DNA of 64,000 bases. Source: Liolophura sinensis. Its lineage: Eukaryota; Mollusca; Polyplacophora; Chitonida; Chitonidae. The notes under the pieces are model-generated. The model searched no databases. It had not been told where the DNA came from and worked only from the letters and a program-made list of their open reading frames with translations. Numbering within the stretch: the stretch's first letter is position 1; every line of letters begins with the position of its first letter. The stretch spans positions 43,201,187 through 43,265,186 of the forward strand of contig NC_088301.1 in assembly GCF_032854445.1 (NCBI RefSeq), given 5' to 3'. The position numbers and the translations under genes are program-made. Below, one piece after another: positions 1-39,391 of the stretch.

Positions 1-1190
1 TACCAGACATCAGTAATTTTTTTGTCATTTGTTTGCTATGCATATTTACTGGTATTTATGTTTAAGTATTTGCCCTGTTTGTGATTATAGGCTTTCCTGA
101 TAAGCATAATAAGAGAGTAAGTTTAGTCTCAGGTATGGCTGACTGGGATGTAACTCAGTTTTGCTGCTCCCTATCCCCTCAACCATCCAACATATGAAGA
201 GTCAATTTTACCAGTCAGTCACCTTGGTAATTTTTAGATACATGCATTTTATTTCTTAATACGTAGTATTTGATGAGGCCTAACATATAAAACTACAAAA
301 AAAAGTTTATTGGTTTTCTTCTTAGCGTATAAATGGCTTTCAGACGGCCTAAGCGGTCAGTCCTAGAAGTTAAGTAGCTTGCTCTCGTTACATCAACGGT
401 TATAGCTGTCAATACAACTTTGTTAGGGAGAGAGCCCAAATTAAGGCACTAAGCTGTCTGGGCATTCTCAGTAGGTTCATCGATGACATCATTTCCGAAT
501 ATTTTCTACCTTTCATGAAATCAAAATATAAAATATACCTCATAAATGAAAATTTATCTTTGTTTAATAGTACCATGTCATGTATCATTAAAATACTAAG
601 CTAAAGTTTGTGTTGTATGATAAAAAGAGTTCAAGCAATTTTTTAAAATTGAATATTTTTTGTCAGAATAAAAATTTAATATCTTGTCTAGTTAATGTTT
701 CAAACAGTGAGTTCATCATTTGATTATATGAATACGCATTTTATTTTAGTTATTGCTGAAAGAGGTTTTGACATCACATAGAAAATTAAACAGGCATGTA
801 TTGGACATCCTGTATCATTGTTTGTGGTCGGAGAATTCACACCTTGTAGGGGTAGTTAATGTTGATGGCATGAATGAATTTTTTGGCCCAGGATACATGT
901 GGATACTGACAAAATTCTTGTGGCATATGTTGTGTTTAGGTATGTGTGCTCAAATATAATAACATAATATTATTCTGGTGGTAAATGAATGTTGGTGACA
1001 TCACTGGCACATAGCACTCTCAGTACTGGTCATAAAACCAACCCTACCTGAGATTTTCTGAAAAAGCTATTTGGCCTACAATTTATGTACATGTAACTAA
1101 ATACCTGGAATTAAATGTATATAAATCTGTTACTTTTGTATGCTGAATTGGTTAATAAGGCTCTCTCGGTGGAAGCATAGTTCACCTTAA

Positions 1191-1390
1191 NNNNNNNNNN
1201 NNNNNNNNNNNNNNNNNNNNNNNNNNNNNNNNNNNNNNNNNNNNNNNNNNNNNNNNNNNNNNNNNNNNNNNNNNNNNNNNNNNNNNNNNNNNNNNNNNNN
1301 NNNNNNNNNNNNNNNNNNNNNNNNNNNNNNNNNNNNNNNNNNNNNNNNNNNNNNNNNNNNNNNNNNNNNNNNNNNNNNNNNNNNNNNNNN
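1191..1390. other. Assembly gap, exactly 200 N
   Basis: A run of 200 N. A second run of the same length occurs at 59775-59974, so 200 is a scaffold placeholder and not a measured distance. Minus-strand frames that cross it are artefacts. Confidence 0.98.
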
Positions 1391-1911
1391 AACGATTGTG
1401 GTATCTCTTGAGTTATATAGATATCAGTGAAATGACAGGGATAAGCGCCAAAGTGAAGCCAGAAGCTGCACATGAGTTTGCATGACTGTGTATATATACA
1501 GTACAGAAAGACACAGTAAATCATACTCTATGATACACTAGTGGCAGAGGAAGGTGTACACTAAATCAAACAGCATGTCAGCTAGCTTACTATGCAAGGC
1601 CATAATGTATACAGCCTTCCTTGCCCTGTGACCATTGCGGTAAATGCTAGAATAGCTGGAAGTGGAGAGTAAAACAGTTTTTCTTATCTTCCTGTTTACG
1701 GAGAAAAATGAAACCAACATGTGTAAACTCACGCAGGCATGTTCTGTTTTCGTTTGTGAATTAGGTTTCAGAACACTGGATATGTTCTGGCATTTCCTTC
1801 ATAGTTCAACATACTTATGTTCTACAAGGTGTATAATGCATTTAAAACGGGTGAACAGACAGAAGGTGTTGTCATTCTAGGCCTTTTAAAAACCATTTCT
1901 ATTTTGTTTAC

Positions 1912-2880
1912 TGTAAATGCCTTTTTATTCGCGTGGTACTAACATTCGCGGATTTCGCGGCAAAAACATTTCCTTGAAAATAAGTGCCATCGAATATAAA
2001 ACCCATGTAAATAATTTATTAAAGTAGCATGCGTTACAATTATACATTCGTTAAAAAGCACTACAGTTCTAATATTTTTTCAAACACGTTAATTAGAATT
2101 ACCTAATCAGAATGTATTCAGGCTTTCACAATCCAGTTTAATTGGTTGTCAATTAATCTTTCTTTCTTTTAACGAGGCTTAGCTCGGTCTAAGTATCGCC
2201 ACAATGCGACGTTGTTGTCGTTATTGTTAATTTATTGCGGCGGTTAGAGACATACAAATCAACAATTTGTACTGGGCGTGCACATGTGATACGATATACA
2301 TACGATGAGAGAGGCTGTGTTTTTATCGACTGTACCTGCCCTTCCAGTCAGATCACCTTTCCGACGCGCCGATACATTGCTCGGGGGTTTCTGCACTTCA
2401 GACTTCCTTTTCATAATGATGATTTCTGAGAAATCTGTCACAGTTCACTCAAAGTTTCACTCACAATGCTGATGCATGAGAATTAAACAGTGGGATTTAT
2501 GTATATCACATTTAATCCTTCGTCTCTCGGTGTGAGTGACATGAATATTTGTTCACACAGCAGGTAAAGACTTCGTCTTATAAAGATTAACAGTCTTCAA
2601 AAGAATTAAGAGCTTAAGAGGATTAACTTCCTTTGTCTGATTAAGTTACTGTATTGTGTAGAATTTTTGTCACATCTTACAGGTACAAATAAGTTTAAAT
2701 GATAACATTGTTACTTGAATGCTTAAGTTGTTTTATTACTGGACATTTCTGTATTGAAGTTTGATTTTCTTTTATCATTTGTCCAAAAATTCTGTTAAGA
2801 TCTGCAAAAGTTGATTCCCGCAAATGTGTCTTCTTACCTAATCCGCGAAAGTTTATGCTGCAAATGAAAAGGCATTTACA
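1912..2880. mobile_element. Terminal-inverted-repeat element, about 970 bp, probably non-autonomous
   Basis: The left end reads tgtaaatgcctttttattcg and the reverse complement of the right end reads tgtaaatgccttttcatttg. The match resumes inside with ttcgcggatt on both sides (1955-1964 and the complement at 2837-2846), giving imperfect arms of about 50 bp. The interior has a CpG-richer patch at 2170-2400, unlike the AT-rich surroundings, but no transposase was recognised. It is most likely a MITE-like DNA-transposon relic. A target-site duplication was not established. Confidence 0.55.
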
Positions 2881-3789
2881 TTTATCTTTATTGTTTGAAA
2901 GATCATGTTCAAAAGCGGTTATCTGTGCATCTGAGCCAAAACTTCAAGCACAATAATTTGTATGACCTTTTATGTGAATGTATCATTCAGACATTAATAC
3001 AGCTACATGGACATACATGTACTTGTATATCTATATATTTATAAAGAGTTTCTTGAATTAGATTGTGGGAAGAAACTCTGATCTTTTATGCGAGAAATTT
3101 TCAGAGAACAACTTTTTAGTTTCTCTATTTTTGTAGAATTTTGATAATTGTTAACTATCATGATACAGTAATACATACATTTAGATGTATATCTAATAAG
3201 AGCGGATGCAGACTGTCAAATGAGTTTGACAGAGTCAAGTTTGGGTTTGGGATCAACAAGCGAACCACCTTTTGCTAAAAATTGATTTATTCAAATACAA
3301 AATTCAGACTGCATTAGTTATGACATGTACAAAAATGTTAAATTCTCGTAAATGCACCATCCAAGTGATTTTTATTCATTTTTGGACCATAAAGTGGACC
3401 AACAATAGCGAAAAGCATGTGTCGGTAATTGGCAGTCTGAGCAAATACAACCCAAATACAAGCATTTACTGCATAGTTTTATTCTTAGTGGCAGAAGAGC
3501 GTAATATTTATAGGTCTTTTCAAATTGAAAAGAAATGCTTTGAAAAGTTGTCTTTCATTTCTGAGAAATTTCTGGTACTACATTGAAGATGTGGACAATC
3601 ATGCAATTCATATTTACACTTTAACACTTCAGTCATCAGTTTACAAAATCAGTTATTCTACAAGTCACAAGTGTTTGCTTCAGGGATCACATCCTGCCAT
3701 CCAGTGGTTAAACAAGCTTTTCCAAGCTTGAATCACAGAATATAGTTTGCTTGCATGCTTAAGATTAATGGGAGATTCGAGGACGAGCT

Positions 3790-4001
3790 GCACAGAAGGT
3801 CCAAATGACATTGCTGTGAGTTCAAATCCAGTTCATGCTGTCTTCATTTCTGGCCGTTAGGGAAAGGTCTGTCAGCAACCTGTGGATGGTTATGGGTTTC
3901 TGTCGAACTCTGCCCAATTTCGTCCCACCATAATGCTGGTTGCTGTCATAAAAATGAAATATTCTTGAGTATGACATAAAACACCAATCAAATAAATCAC
4001 C
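3790..4001 (+). mobile_element. tRNA-derived SINE (family 1), 5'-truncated
   Basis: Contains a B-box-like gagttcaaatcc followed by a body shared with copies at 39755-39945, 42127-42290 and 44725-44950. It ends in the family tail aaatattcttgagtatgac, then aaaacaccaatcaaataaat. The 5' A-box half is weak or missing. Confidence 0.6.
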
Positions 4002-4103
4002 TATTGTCTAAACTTGTGCATGGTTAAGTCTAGGTACAGTTGAGTAATTATGTATTTTTGCTCACTTTTTACATGAAAGTATTAACAATATTTTAGAAGT
4101 GAA

Positions 4104-4155
4104 ATATTTTTGAGGTACTGTGTAAAACTCCACTCAAATAAATAAATAAATCAAT
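4104..4155 (+). mobile_element. SINE family 1 tail fragment
   Basis: A short piece reads gaaatatttttgaggtactg, then aaaactccactcaaataaat and AAAT repeats. It matches the tail of the SINE about 100 bp upstream, so two insertions or a partial duplication sit side by side. Confidence 0.5.
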
Positions 4156-4451
4156 AGTTCATTACTATACCATTACAACACTGGAAATGACAAGATTTAA
4201 CAGGAACTCCTATATTTAATAGGAATATTGTGTTCAGATGTGTTCAAACTACTCTGAATAAAAAAAAACAATTTTTGTGTTTGCATTTAGTTGAGCCTAA
4301 GATGCTCCAGACACTCAGCCCAGGTGTGCTTCTAGTTTAAACATTAGGCCTGTCATTTTACTGCCTGTCTTTTGAGTCTGAGTCAAAGTGAACAGTTTTG
4401 TTGTTTTGAGGAAGGGTTTGCTTTCACCACACCATCAAACCTATATACATG

Positions 4452-4655
4452 TACTGTAATCCTTCAGCCTTTTCATGTGTTTGCAAGGTGTTTATTCAAG
4501 TATATTCTGAAGGCATTATTCTGTGTAGATCAAATTATACTTTTTGTGAAACCCTGAAATTGGACAATCCACCGAATGTAGTTTTGCCTCCAAAGTCAAG
4601 TTATAAACATGCTTAAATTGAAACTGAAAGTTGATTTTCATATGCAAAAAGGTAG
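4452..4655 (+). repeat. Dispersed repeat R1, copy 1
   Basis: Shares an interrupted run of matching blocks with 19242-19440 in the same orientation. Blocks include tactgtaat, tttgcaag, gtttatt, actttttgtgaa and atgtagtttt. Its 3' part also matches the reverse complement of 12751-12830. It is not tRNA-like, no coding capacity was recognised, and the class is unknown. Confidence 0.5.
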
Positions 4656-6425
4656 ATGTGTAGTGTTTGTTAAATATGTTGAATATATGAAAGTAAGGTA
4701 AATTTTGGTTGTGGTGCTGGTTTTTGTAGGATGACCTTTTGACTTGATTGAGATATAATTAATATATGTATAAAAGATATACACAAGATATGATGAGTCT
4801 TCAACTTCAAGGGGAAGCCTTCCTGGTTTTGTTGTAGGGGATTTTCTACATGAGTCATGTGACCCGACACTAAACGTGTGTCAGATTTCTTAATATCCGT
4901 ATAATCCCACCTTACACACTACTTAATCATCAGATGCTGGTATACATGTACATGTATGTCAGATAACAATTTATTAATGACAAAAATGTGTTTTACAACT
5001 AAGAGGTTACTGCTGCTAAGAGTACATGGGACATTGTCTCAAGACAGCATAACTTTAACCTCTAGTATATCAGCAGGGATGCCTCTGTTATTATTAATTT
5101 ACATGTATTTATGCATGTATTATTTGTTCACATCATTCTGCCCACTCATTCGATTAATGTGGTTGATTTTTGTAACTTAATGAAATTCATTCATTTTTGT
5201 TTGTGTGGTATAACTTCATAGTGAGAGCTGTTTGTATGCCTGTTTGTTTATGATGTATACATGTATAATGGCTCATGGTTAGGTTAATAAGAGCATTTAT
5301 ATATGAGTGACCAGGTGATTGGTATATTGTACACTTGCATGTGTATTACACATCCACTGTAAGCAGGGGGCCTCTCACTCAGGGAGCCTCAGAGAGTCAT
5401 AACCATACTCTGTGTACCTGTGCTGTGGGCTTCAGGGTATTTGTCTAGTGCTTGCCTGTGATCTTTAGCCCCCTTTGTTGTTGGATGAGGGGATGGCATG
5501 GGGCTCCTGCCTGTATAGAAGCACACCAGGATCACTTACTTTGCTGCTTATTCTAGCAGATTTTCTGTTGTTTTTTCCCCACCAGTCCTGGCAGTGACGC
5601 AAGGAGATGAAGTTTGTCTCTCAATCTGATCAGTTTCCCCGGATACCACACCAGACCACTATCAGGCCCCTGCCCTGGCACAGAGCATGCATATCCCATG
5701 TTGACTGAGGGCTGCAGTTCATCACTCTCTGAGGCAGCTCCCATGTCGGCTCAGGATACCTACTGTAGATCTAGTAGATTGGTGCCACTGTGACGAAGAA
5801 CATTCCAGGCATAGAGCTTGGTGCAGCTGGAGCTTAGGGAGGCCCTTCTTAAATGTTGGCAGTGCTCAAACGAACATGTGATGGTAATCACACGTAATAG
5901 AACTGCCTTTTTTTGAGAAAAATCCAAGAAGTATTAGGAGTATTTCCTCGCCCTGTGGTTAAGTTTCAAAACTTGCTGAGGGAAATGACTGATTTTGCCT
6001 GTGGCCTTCCTAAGGAAACGACAGTTACAGAGGCGTTTTTGTGTGTGTGGCTTGATTTTGAACTACTGGAGATATAAATAACCTGTGCTGCTGAGGAGGA
6101 TGTTCTGTGACACAGTCGGTGTTATTCATTGACACATTACGTCCCAGTACAGTGAAAGAGGGTAGAAAGGCCAGCTCTGAGCTGCTCATGTAGAAGAGGA
6201 GCTGTACTTATGGCTGCTCATCTGAGTCACTGCCCGTTGCGAACTGAGTATGTACTAACACACTGCAAAGTTTTCTGCAGCCACCAGGAATACATGTAGA
6301 TATACTGTACATACTGGTATGTAGATTTGTTGACTTGTTCTCTTGCTCATTATGTACTGTGTCTGCCATCAAAATTAATCCATATCTAAGATTTTGGTCA
6401 AGTGCTCTGCCTTAATTGGCAGTGT

Positions 6426-6431
<6 letters not shown>

Positions 6432-6456
<25 letters not shown>
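6432..6456. repeat. Poly-T tract
   Basis: About 25 consecutive T. It may be a degraded poly-A tail of a minus-strand retroinsertion or simple slippage; no attached element was recognised. Confidence 0.9.
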
Positions 6457-6457
<1 letters not shown>

Positions 6458-6669
6458 ATTTTGGCTCTCAACTACATCGGGCAAAGTATATTGATCAAAT
6501 ATTTCTGCTACTAGTGCCAATTTTGTTAGTAGCTCAGCTGGCATGCAGCTAGTTACATCTCCATCAGTGAGAGGCGAGGTTTTCTGGAGGATTACTGCAT
6601 ATGTAATAACTGTGCTTCAGCTGTGTATTCAACACTGAGGCGGCAACATCACTGGAGTTGGTGTTCAAG

Positions 6670-32780
<26,111 letters not shown>

Positions 32781-35700
32781 GATGACTTCAGGAACACAAT
32801 GGAATTGGCTGCAAGGCTTGTGATGTCTGACACAGTGTGTGTGTTTCATTCAAAAAAATTCACCTCAAATCAGGGATTAACCTATCTTCAGGGGTTCAAC
32901 ACTGCACCAAGAGTGGCCCTTAACACATGGTTGAGTGATGTACATCTCTTGCCTGAAGAGAAGGCTTACCTGGTTTAGACTGACTCCCCCATTGATTAGC
33001 TGTCTGTTGAACTCCGCTTATGTGGGTGGTCAGTGACTGCCAGGCACAGCTGATGAACTGTGTGGGTTGACCAGTGAAAATGTGATAAAATGTTTGTTAA
33101 ATTTACCCAGGACACCAGATACGTATACTGTGGAGGGCATTATCCAGTCCAGTATCAGCAGTGTGCTGATATCTGCTTCATGGCTGTTAGATCATTGATG
33201 TACAGTCAACAGAATGCTCCACTTGGGCATTTAGAGTCTCAGCGGAAGGATTTAGGCTGTGCTCTTTTTCAGCAATTTCAAGATTACTGCGAATTCCACA
33301 TGTAATACACGTTCATTCAATTGCTTGGAGAAGTTTGCCTGTGCTTCTGTGCAGTAAAGCTGGTCCTCTTCACAGGCCTTGAATCAAGCAAATGTGTTTG
33401 AATTCTCCAAAAAAAAAAAAAAAAAAAAATCCCAGAAAACGACTCAAACTATATAGTGACATCATGACTTTTGTGTTGATCTTACATATTTGTGAAAGAA
33501 ACTACAGACAGATAATCATGCATGTCATGAAAATCTTATTAAAACAACAGTGCTGTAGATTTGGACTACGCAATGGAGAAAGAAAGTTACTGTATACAAA
33601 ATATGCCAAAGTTTTTGACTGTCAATACCAAATACTACCACTTAATTCCTTCAATCCCCAACATCTAGGAAGACATGGAATATTGAATTTTAGACTGTCG
33701 TTCATTTTCTTCTCTATCATTAGACTGTGCTGCTAAGCAATCACATCAACATCGAAGAGTAATTGATCTTTGTTTGTATATTGAAGAGGAATTGTAAATG
33801 ATCTGTAACTTTCAATTTTTTTTTTTAGGTATGTTCATCTTGATGCCATTAAATCCTGGAAATAATCTTTTCTTTAAGAAGTTCATGGTCTTTATATATA
33901 ATGAAAATTTCATCATTTTAACCACCCTGATATCATCAATAAATCCGTTCAAAGGTGTGAATACTTTTGTTGAAATGTTCAGGTAAATTTTTGAGACAGG
34001 TACATATATGTGAAATATTCATCAGATCACACATAGGTCATTATTTATATTCAAATATGTATTTGATATCGGAATTATTAACAAGTGCAAACCTGTCTTT
34101 GAAACATCATACTCATGCCTATCTATTTTTGTGAACGCGTATGTTCATGAACTTGATCCCTTAACATAACTTTCCTATCACAGAAGTATTTTTCTGGTTA
34201 TAGAGTGTTTGTACTTCCGGCATTAGTGATTTTTTTCATAAATTATACTTGTATATTAAACAGGTATATAATGTCTGGGTTTAGATGAGACATAACCTGA
34301 CACCTGAAAACAATTTCAGCCTAGGCTTTGCACAACAACAAAAAACTGAAATTTATAGGTGTTCATTGTGGTGAGCTACAAATTGTAATGCTGTGCTTTG
34401 TCCACGTTACATAGTGGTAACTGTCAATGTCTGATGCATGACTGAGAACACATGTAGGGTCTGTTGATCCAATGTCCATTTACATATCTGCAAAACGCCC
34501 TCCATATGTTTGCTGCTTGCATTGAAAAAAAAAAAGGCAGACCGAAAACTCATCTGGATCTGCATCTGGATATGGCATTAGTGTTATTTAACCAGCTTGT
34601 TATACCCGAGTTAATTTGAACATCTTCAGGATTGTTATAAAAAATATCCATTACATACAACTTTAAAAATTTATTATAAGCTAATGGTTATTAGGGCCTG
34701 CAGGGTAATAGTCTGGTAAATTTATTTGACATTGAAATACCTAGTTACAAACAAAACTACTTAATATAACAGCTTTGTGTTTTGGTTTCGGTAAAAAGGG
34801 TGTTGGGTTTGCCTATCTCAGGGTGGTATATGATTGAAATGTGGAATAAAATGTTACATGACATCAGTGTGGAATCCAAGTTTAAGAAGACTTATATAAC
34901 GCTGAACCACTATCTTTATGCCTTTTCTTAATTTATGCTTGGTGATCATTTATACCTGTAGCAGTTTGCTAAACATTATTATTATTATTTTTTTTTACAT
35001 TGAAATATTATTCTTTTTCTGCTTTTCAATATTGTATACTAAGAGCCATGTTAAAGTTATCTTAGTGGTAAGCCACTGGTTTTGCCTAAGGTATTGTAAT
35101 GGACTGTAGAAAGCTACTTTTGTTCATTCCTCATGTCTACACCATGGTGCAGTAAATATGCCATCAGCTGAAGATGGTTGAAGTGAAACACATGTAGCTT
35201 GCTAAAGTTGTGCTATTGATGGGCTACCAAACTAAGTGGTTTTTCACTGAGAAACTATCTTCTCTTAGTTTATACACCAGTTCCTAGCCGTAAGCCTTAT
35301 GATTTACATTATTGAGTTTTTCTCTGTGGTGAAATATTATGGGAAATTCATTCTTGTCTGAATCCGTCTCATTATTAAATTACATGTTGTTTGCCAAATT
35401 TTTTTTTCTTTTTTCACTCTGTTATACTGCTATTCTGATTTCTACTTACAGCATCTATACCAACTTGTGTTGACTATGAGTTCCTAAGGGAGATAACCCT
35501 GCCAGTCCTTGAATTTTTTTTTTTTTTAGTTTGTAAAACATTTGATATTGTTTGGTTTTTGGGCTGGGACAGTAGCTGTGTGCCATGTGCTTTATTGTTC
35601 TATGCAGAATGTAGGAAATAATTTTCCAGTACAGGGACCGTCCATGATTAACAGTCACTGCTATCACCATGTTTGACCTCTGCATATGAACTGGTGTATG

Positions 35701-38386
35701 TGATGGTGTACATGGCCTTACACATTGGTTGTAAATATGGGCGGGCCCCGTTAGTTGTTTGTAAATATAGACATTGTTTGTGTTTGTGGATCAAAACATT
35801 TTCAGAAACACCATGTTTACAAGGACCTTTGGACAATTATTATAATGTTGTTATATATAAAAAATATATATGTAAAAAAGAAAAAAACATTCTAATGGGC
35901 TGATACCCATTTTTCAGATATGAGTGATATCTTTGATATCTTAATATTTTCCTGTTTTTATGATTTAAATCCTTTAAAATTCTAAAAGACCCGATATTTA
36001 AAAATATGGTTGTGTGGTTACTGAAGTATCTATTCAAACTCACCTACCAAAAATATTGATGGGATAAAGTCTAAGCAGTGTGCAGTTAATTACTCCTATG
36101 AAGACTCCAGACATACAGAATTAAGGAGAAACTCTTGACACTTCAATCTTTGTCATGTTTCTTCATGATGTATTCTTTTGCTTACCGTTCAACACATTTT
36201 CATTCTGTCATTTACGTTGTCATTTATTAACGTATTATAACATATCATTTGAGATAAACATATACATTCTAAATTATTGGACAATGTTTGTAGCGGCAAA
36301 TAGCATCCAAGTAAGGGCCAAACTAACTTGCCATCAGAGTATACCTGGTAGGTGTGAAACTTGTATCTAACGTACAAACAGTATTAATGCTGAATGGGGG
36401 ATGAAAAAGTTCTGTTCAAAACCACGACCAAAACAAAAAAACAAAAAAAATCTTCTCCCCTCAAGACAACCAAGTCAAATAAAGGAAATTCAGAAAAGGT
36501 AAACTGTGAGCATGGAACAGTAGTCTACTCTGATATGGTACTGTAAAGTAACCATGCAACATACCAACCGTATGGCTCACAACAACCCTGAAGGCCCACT
36601 GTACACAGCTGAAATACACAGCTGCAGTTCTCACAAGATATATTGTAGCTGGTATGCCGTACTTGTGAGTATCGATCGTAAATGCACAAACTACAAGTAA
36701 GCTACTAAACCTGGACTACCCTCACAGCACTGAACAGTTTGGCCTACAGCTCAGTCTTGTGCTGATGATTTGGTCCTTTCTGAACATCGCCACATATTCC
36801 AGAACGAATCAGAAATATGATTTATGTAGACAAAGGTCTTGAAAATAATGAAATTTTTCAGGATTTTTTACATAGAAATTAACTTCAAATTGTGATATAG
36901 AAGTGACGGACTGTTGAATAGAAGCAATATGCACTGAAGTTGAAATTTTAGCGTTTCTATTTATATAGCAAATGCATTAGAGGTTTTGGAGAATATGAAC
37001 TAAACACATGTTTTGCAGAATGAAGTTTAAATTAGTCAAGTGTTAAAAGAAAAAAAAGAAAAAGGTGAACAATGTAATTTTGTGTTTATCATGGTTGGAC
37101 AGACATGAACAGAATCGTTCTCATCCTACCAAGAATTGTCTGTGTACAAGTGTGTCCGTTATGCAACCATAGGTGTATACTATTTTCCTTACATGTATAA
37201 TTTCACTGAATATAACTTTTGGTCATTCCTTGTTCAGTACTTTTATTTGGTGTTTGATTTTGACACATTACAAGGCTCATAGTTCACATACCAGTTGTGT
37301 ACAGGTATTTTTTTGTTCAAGTATTTCATCTTAGATCACCACATAAACCATTATACATGTCATGGCCATATGTACCTGTAATAATGTATATAAGGAATAT
37401 CTCATTGCTCTATAGATTGTCTTAGGCTAGTTCGTGTGGTGCAAAAGAAAACTATGAAAACACTTCAAAACATCAAATGGTAAACATCTGAAGAACTTTT
37501 ACAAAAAGAAAACACAAGCTTTTGAAGCTTTTGTTATTTTTTTTAACATCTTGTATGTTTTGAAGAATATGCGGTTTTTCATTCTGGATTCATGAAAGTT
37601 TAATTTGCCTTGTTCACCTACAAAGAACTGCAGTTAATTAAGAGGGGATTCCCTCTTCCATGAAAAAAAAAAAGGTATCTGCCGTGCTTAGTCATGTCCT
37701 GTTTATGAATAGATGCTGTAGTTCCCAATGCTATTTGTAAGAAATAGAAATAAAAAGTTAGAAACATTGAAATAATTTGTTTTTTTTTTTCTTAGTGGTT
37801 TTACTGAGCTGCTTCTTCAGTCTGCACTGGTTTGTTAGAGGACTTGGTCGTTGTTCCACCTTCTCTATCCAACCTCATACACTCATGACTTCTGACATCA
37901 TTTACTAGAATGCATGTTTCCTGGCTGCTAACTGCATTTGTCAGCAAACAGATGCTACCATCAATAAGAAACCAGGGAAATGAAACAGGGCATCACAAGC
38001 TATCTATTATGAATTTGTATGTGTAATTCACGAAGCAATCATTTCACAGCTAGCACAGCACTGAGGCAAGAGACCAAAGTCTCAAAAAAGCAATTAGCTT
38101 CTCTGGTCTCAAGGTAAGCTGTTCCACTGTCAGAAATCTGAAAACTCCAGCTGAATTTCATAAATTGCTTCTTGGACTGGTGTTTTGCATCATACTGAAA
38201 AATATTTCACATTAGTGACCGTCTGTGTATAGGGCACAGCCTTGAGGGTTTTTTTTGCAACATGTACCTGACAAATGCCATTGGGTAATGATAGCCATGT
38301 AGCTGAACTTGCAAGACTGAAGTTGTCCAAAAATTCCACACCAAGAGGACTATTGCAAACAGAATAGTATTAAGATTAATATGTTC
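32781..38386 (+). other. Kinase 3' flank / possible long 3' UTR
   Basis: No conserved coding exon was seen on either strand over 5.6 kb. Sense AATAAA hexamers occur at 36478-36483 and 37749-37754 among others, so the kinase mRNA could have a 3' UTR of up to about 5 kb. The true cleavage site cannot be chosen by eye. An A-run at 33411-33429 and several T-runs are present. Confidence 0.45.
37749..37754 (+). terminator. Candidate poly(A) signal for the kinase mRNA
   Basis: AATAAA followed about 40 nt later by a T-rich stretch. It is the last good sense hexamer before the convergent LSM8 transcript end. Confidence 0.3.
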
Positions 38387-38392
38387 TTTATT
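38387..38392 (-). terminator. Candidate poly(A) signal for LSM8
   Basis: TTTATT on the plus strand (AATAAA on the minus strand) about 910 nt past the LSM8 stop codon. If used, the LSM8 and kinase transcripts end tail to tail with a few hundred bases between them. Confidence 0.35.
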
Positions 38393-39300
38393 TATACAAA
38401 ATAATTTACAATGAACTAAATAACGATCACAATGGTTATTTACAGATGTGATGGTGTTATACAAGTATTAGCTCTCAGGTTAGGTGCTTTCCTTTTCACT
38501 TTCACATGCACTGTCAAATTCCCAGCAAAATTCTTAAGAAGAGGAAAAAATCAAAACTGAAGTTAAGCAGATCTACATGTATCTTAAATAAAACTTGTCT
38601 TTCTTCAATTAAAAAGACATAGTAATGTACTTGAAATGCAATGGCATACCATACACAAATGGAGTATTGCATGTATTCAATACCCAGTGCTAAAGTATTA
38701 AATCTACATACTGCTTGAACAAGTTGTGTACATGAGAATGAACACCTGTACACATGTGAAAAAGATACCCAATATTTTCCTTCTTCCTCAACAGTGAAGA
38801 AACATTCATATCAGCCTAGAATTGAGCCTGTAGACAAAATAACACTGCTCTCACAGACATATCTGAGTAGTCTAATGCAATAATGTCACCTGTAGAGTCT
38901 ACTTACAGAGGTCAAGAATAATGAGGCATACTGACCCAGCGAACATTACTTCATACATTTTTAATGTTTCCACAAGGATTCCCCAAGGTACCATAATCCT
39001 CAGTGCAGACTTTCACAAGTTTTGATAGTTTTATGACATCTCCATTCCATTCTGACATGATTCTGCTAGTTTCTGATTATATACACATATATTATTAGTA
39101 TGCATGGACAGGAATTCATCTGTCATACTTATAGGTGAAAGAAGTCTTCAAGTGCAAGTACTGAGTAACCTGCGTTGTCATCACATAGCATGATGTTCCT
39201 CTATCTGGGCTGATCCAGTTGTCTCCCCTGTTTCCTAGTCTGCTTGACAACATGCGCTTTCTGCCATTGGTTGTGATTAAGTCAGACTGCCACACAGGTG

Positions 39301-39391
39301 TTAGTGGGTCACGGCATTCAGAGGTTCTGCATGAATATTATTAAAATCTAAGCCATTGTCTGTGTCATCATCTAGCTCTCCTATCACTGCT
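39301..39391 (-). CDS. LSM8: LSM8 exon 4 (C-terminus)
   Basis: Acceptor tttttcag on the minus strand. The first A completes Val67, then AVIGELDDDTDNGLDF and NNIHAEPLNAVTH, ending in TAA at 39303-39301. Confidence 0.94.

Larger units (their letters stand above)
1..6620. other. Gene-free 5' flank of the kinase gene
   Basis: No conserved coding exon was recognised on either strand; open frames are short and unlike known proteins. The stretch holds a placeholder gap, a terminal-inverted-repeat element near 2 kb, a tRNA-derived SINE near 3.9 kb with a second tail fragment at 4.1 kb, one copy of a dispersed repeat at 4.45 kb and a poly-T run at 6432-6456. Upstream noncoding exons of the kinase could lie here but cannot be recognised by eye. 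Confidence 0.6.

Noticed and set aside
5553-5744. Minus-strand 63-codon ORF in a somewhat GC-richer patch
   Set aside because: No recognisable motif, splice context or homologue; length within chance.
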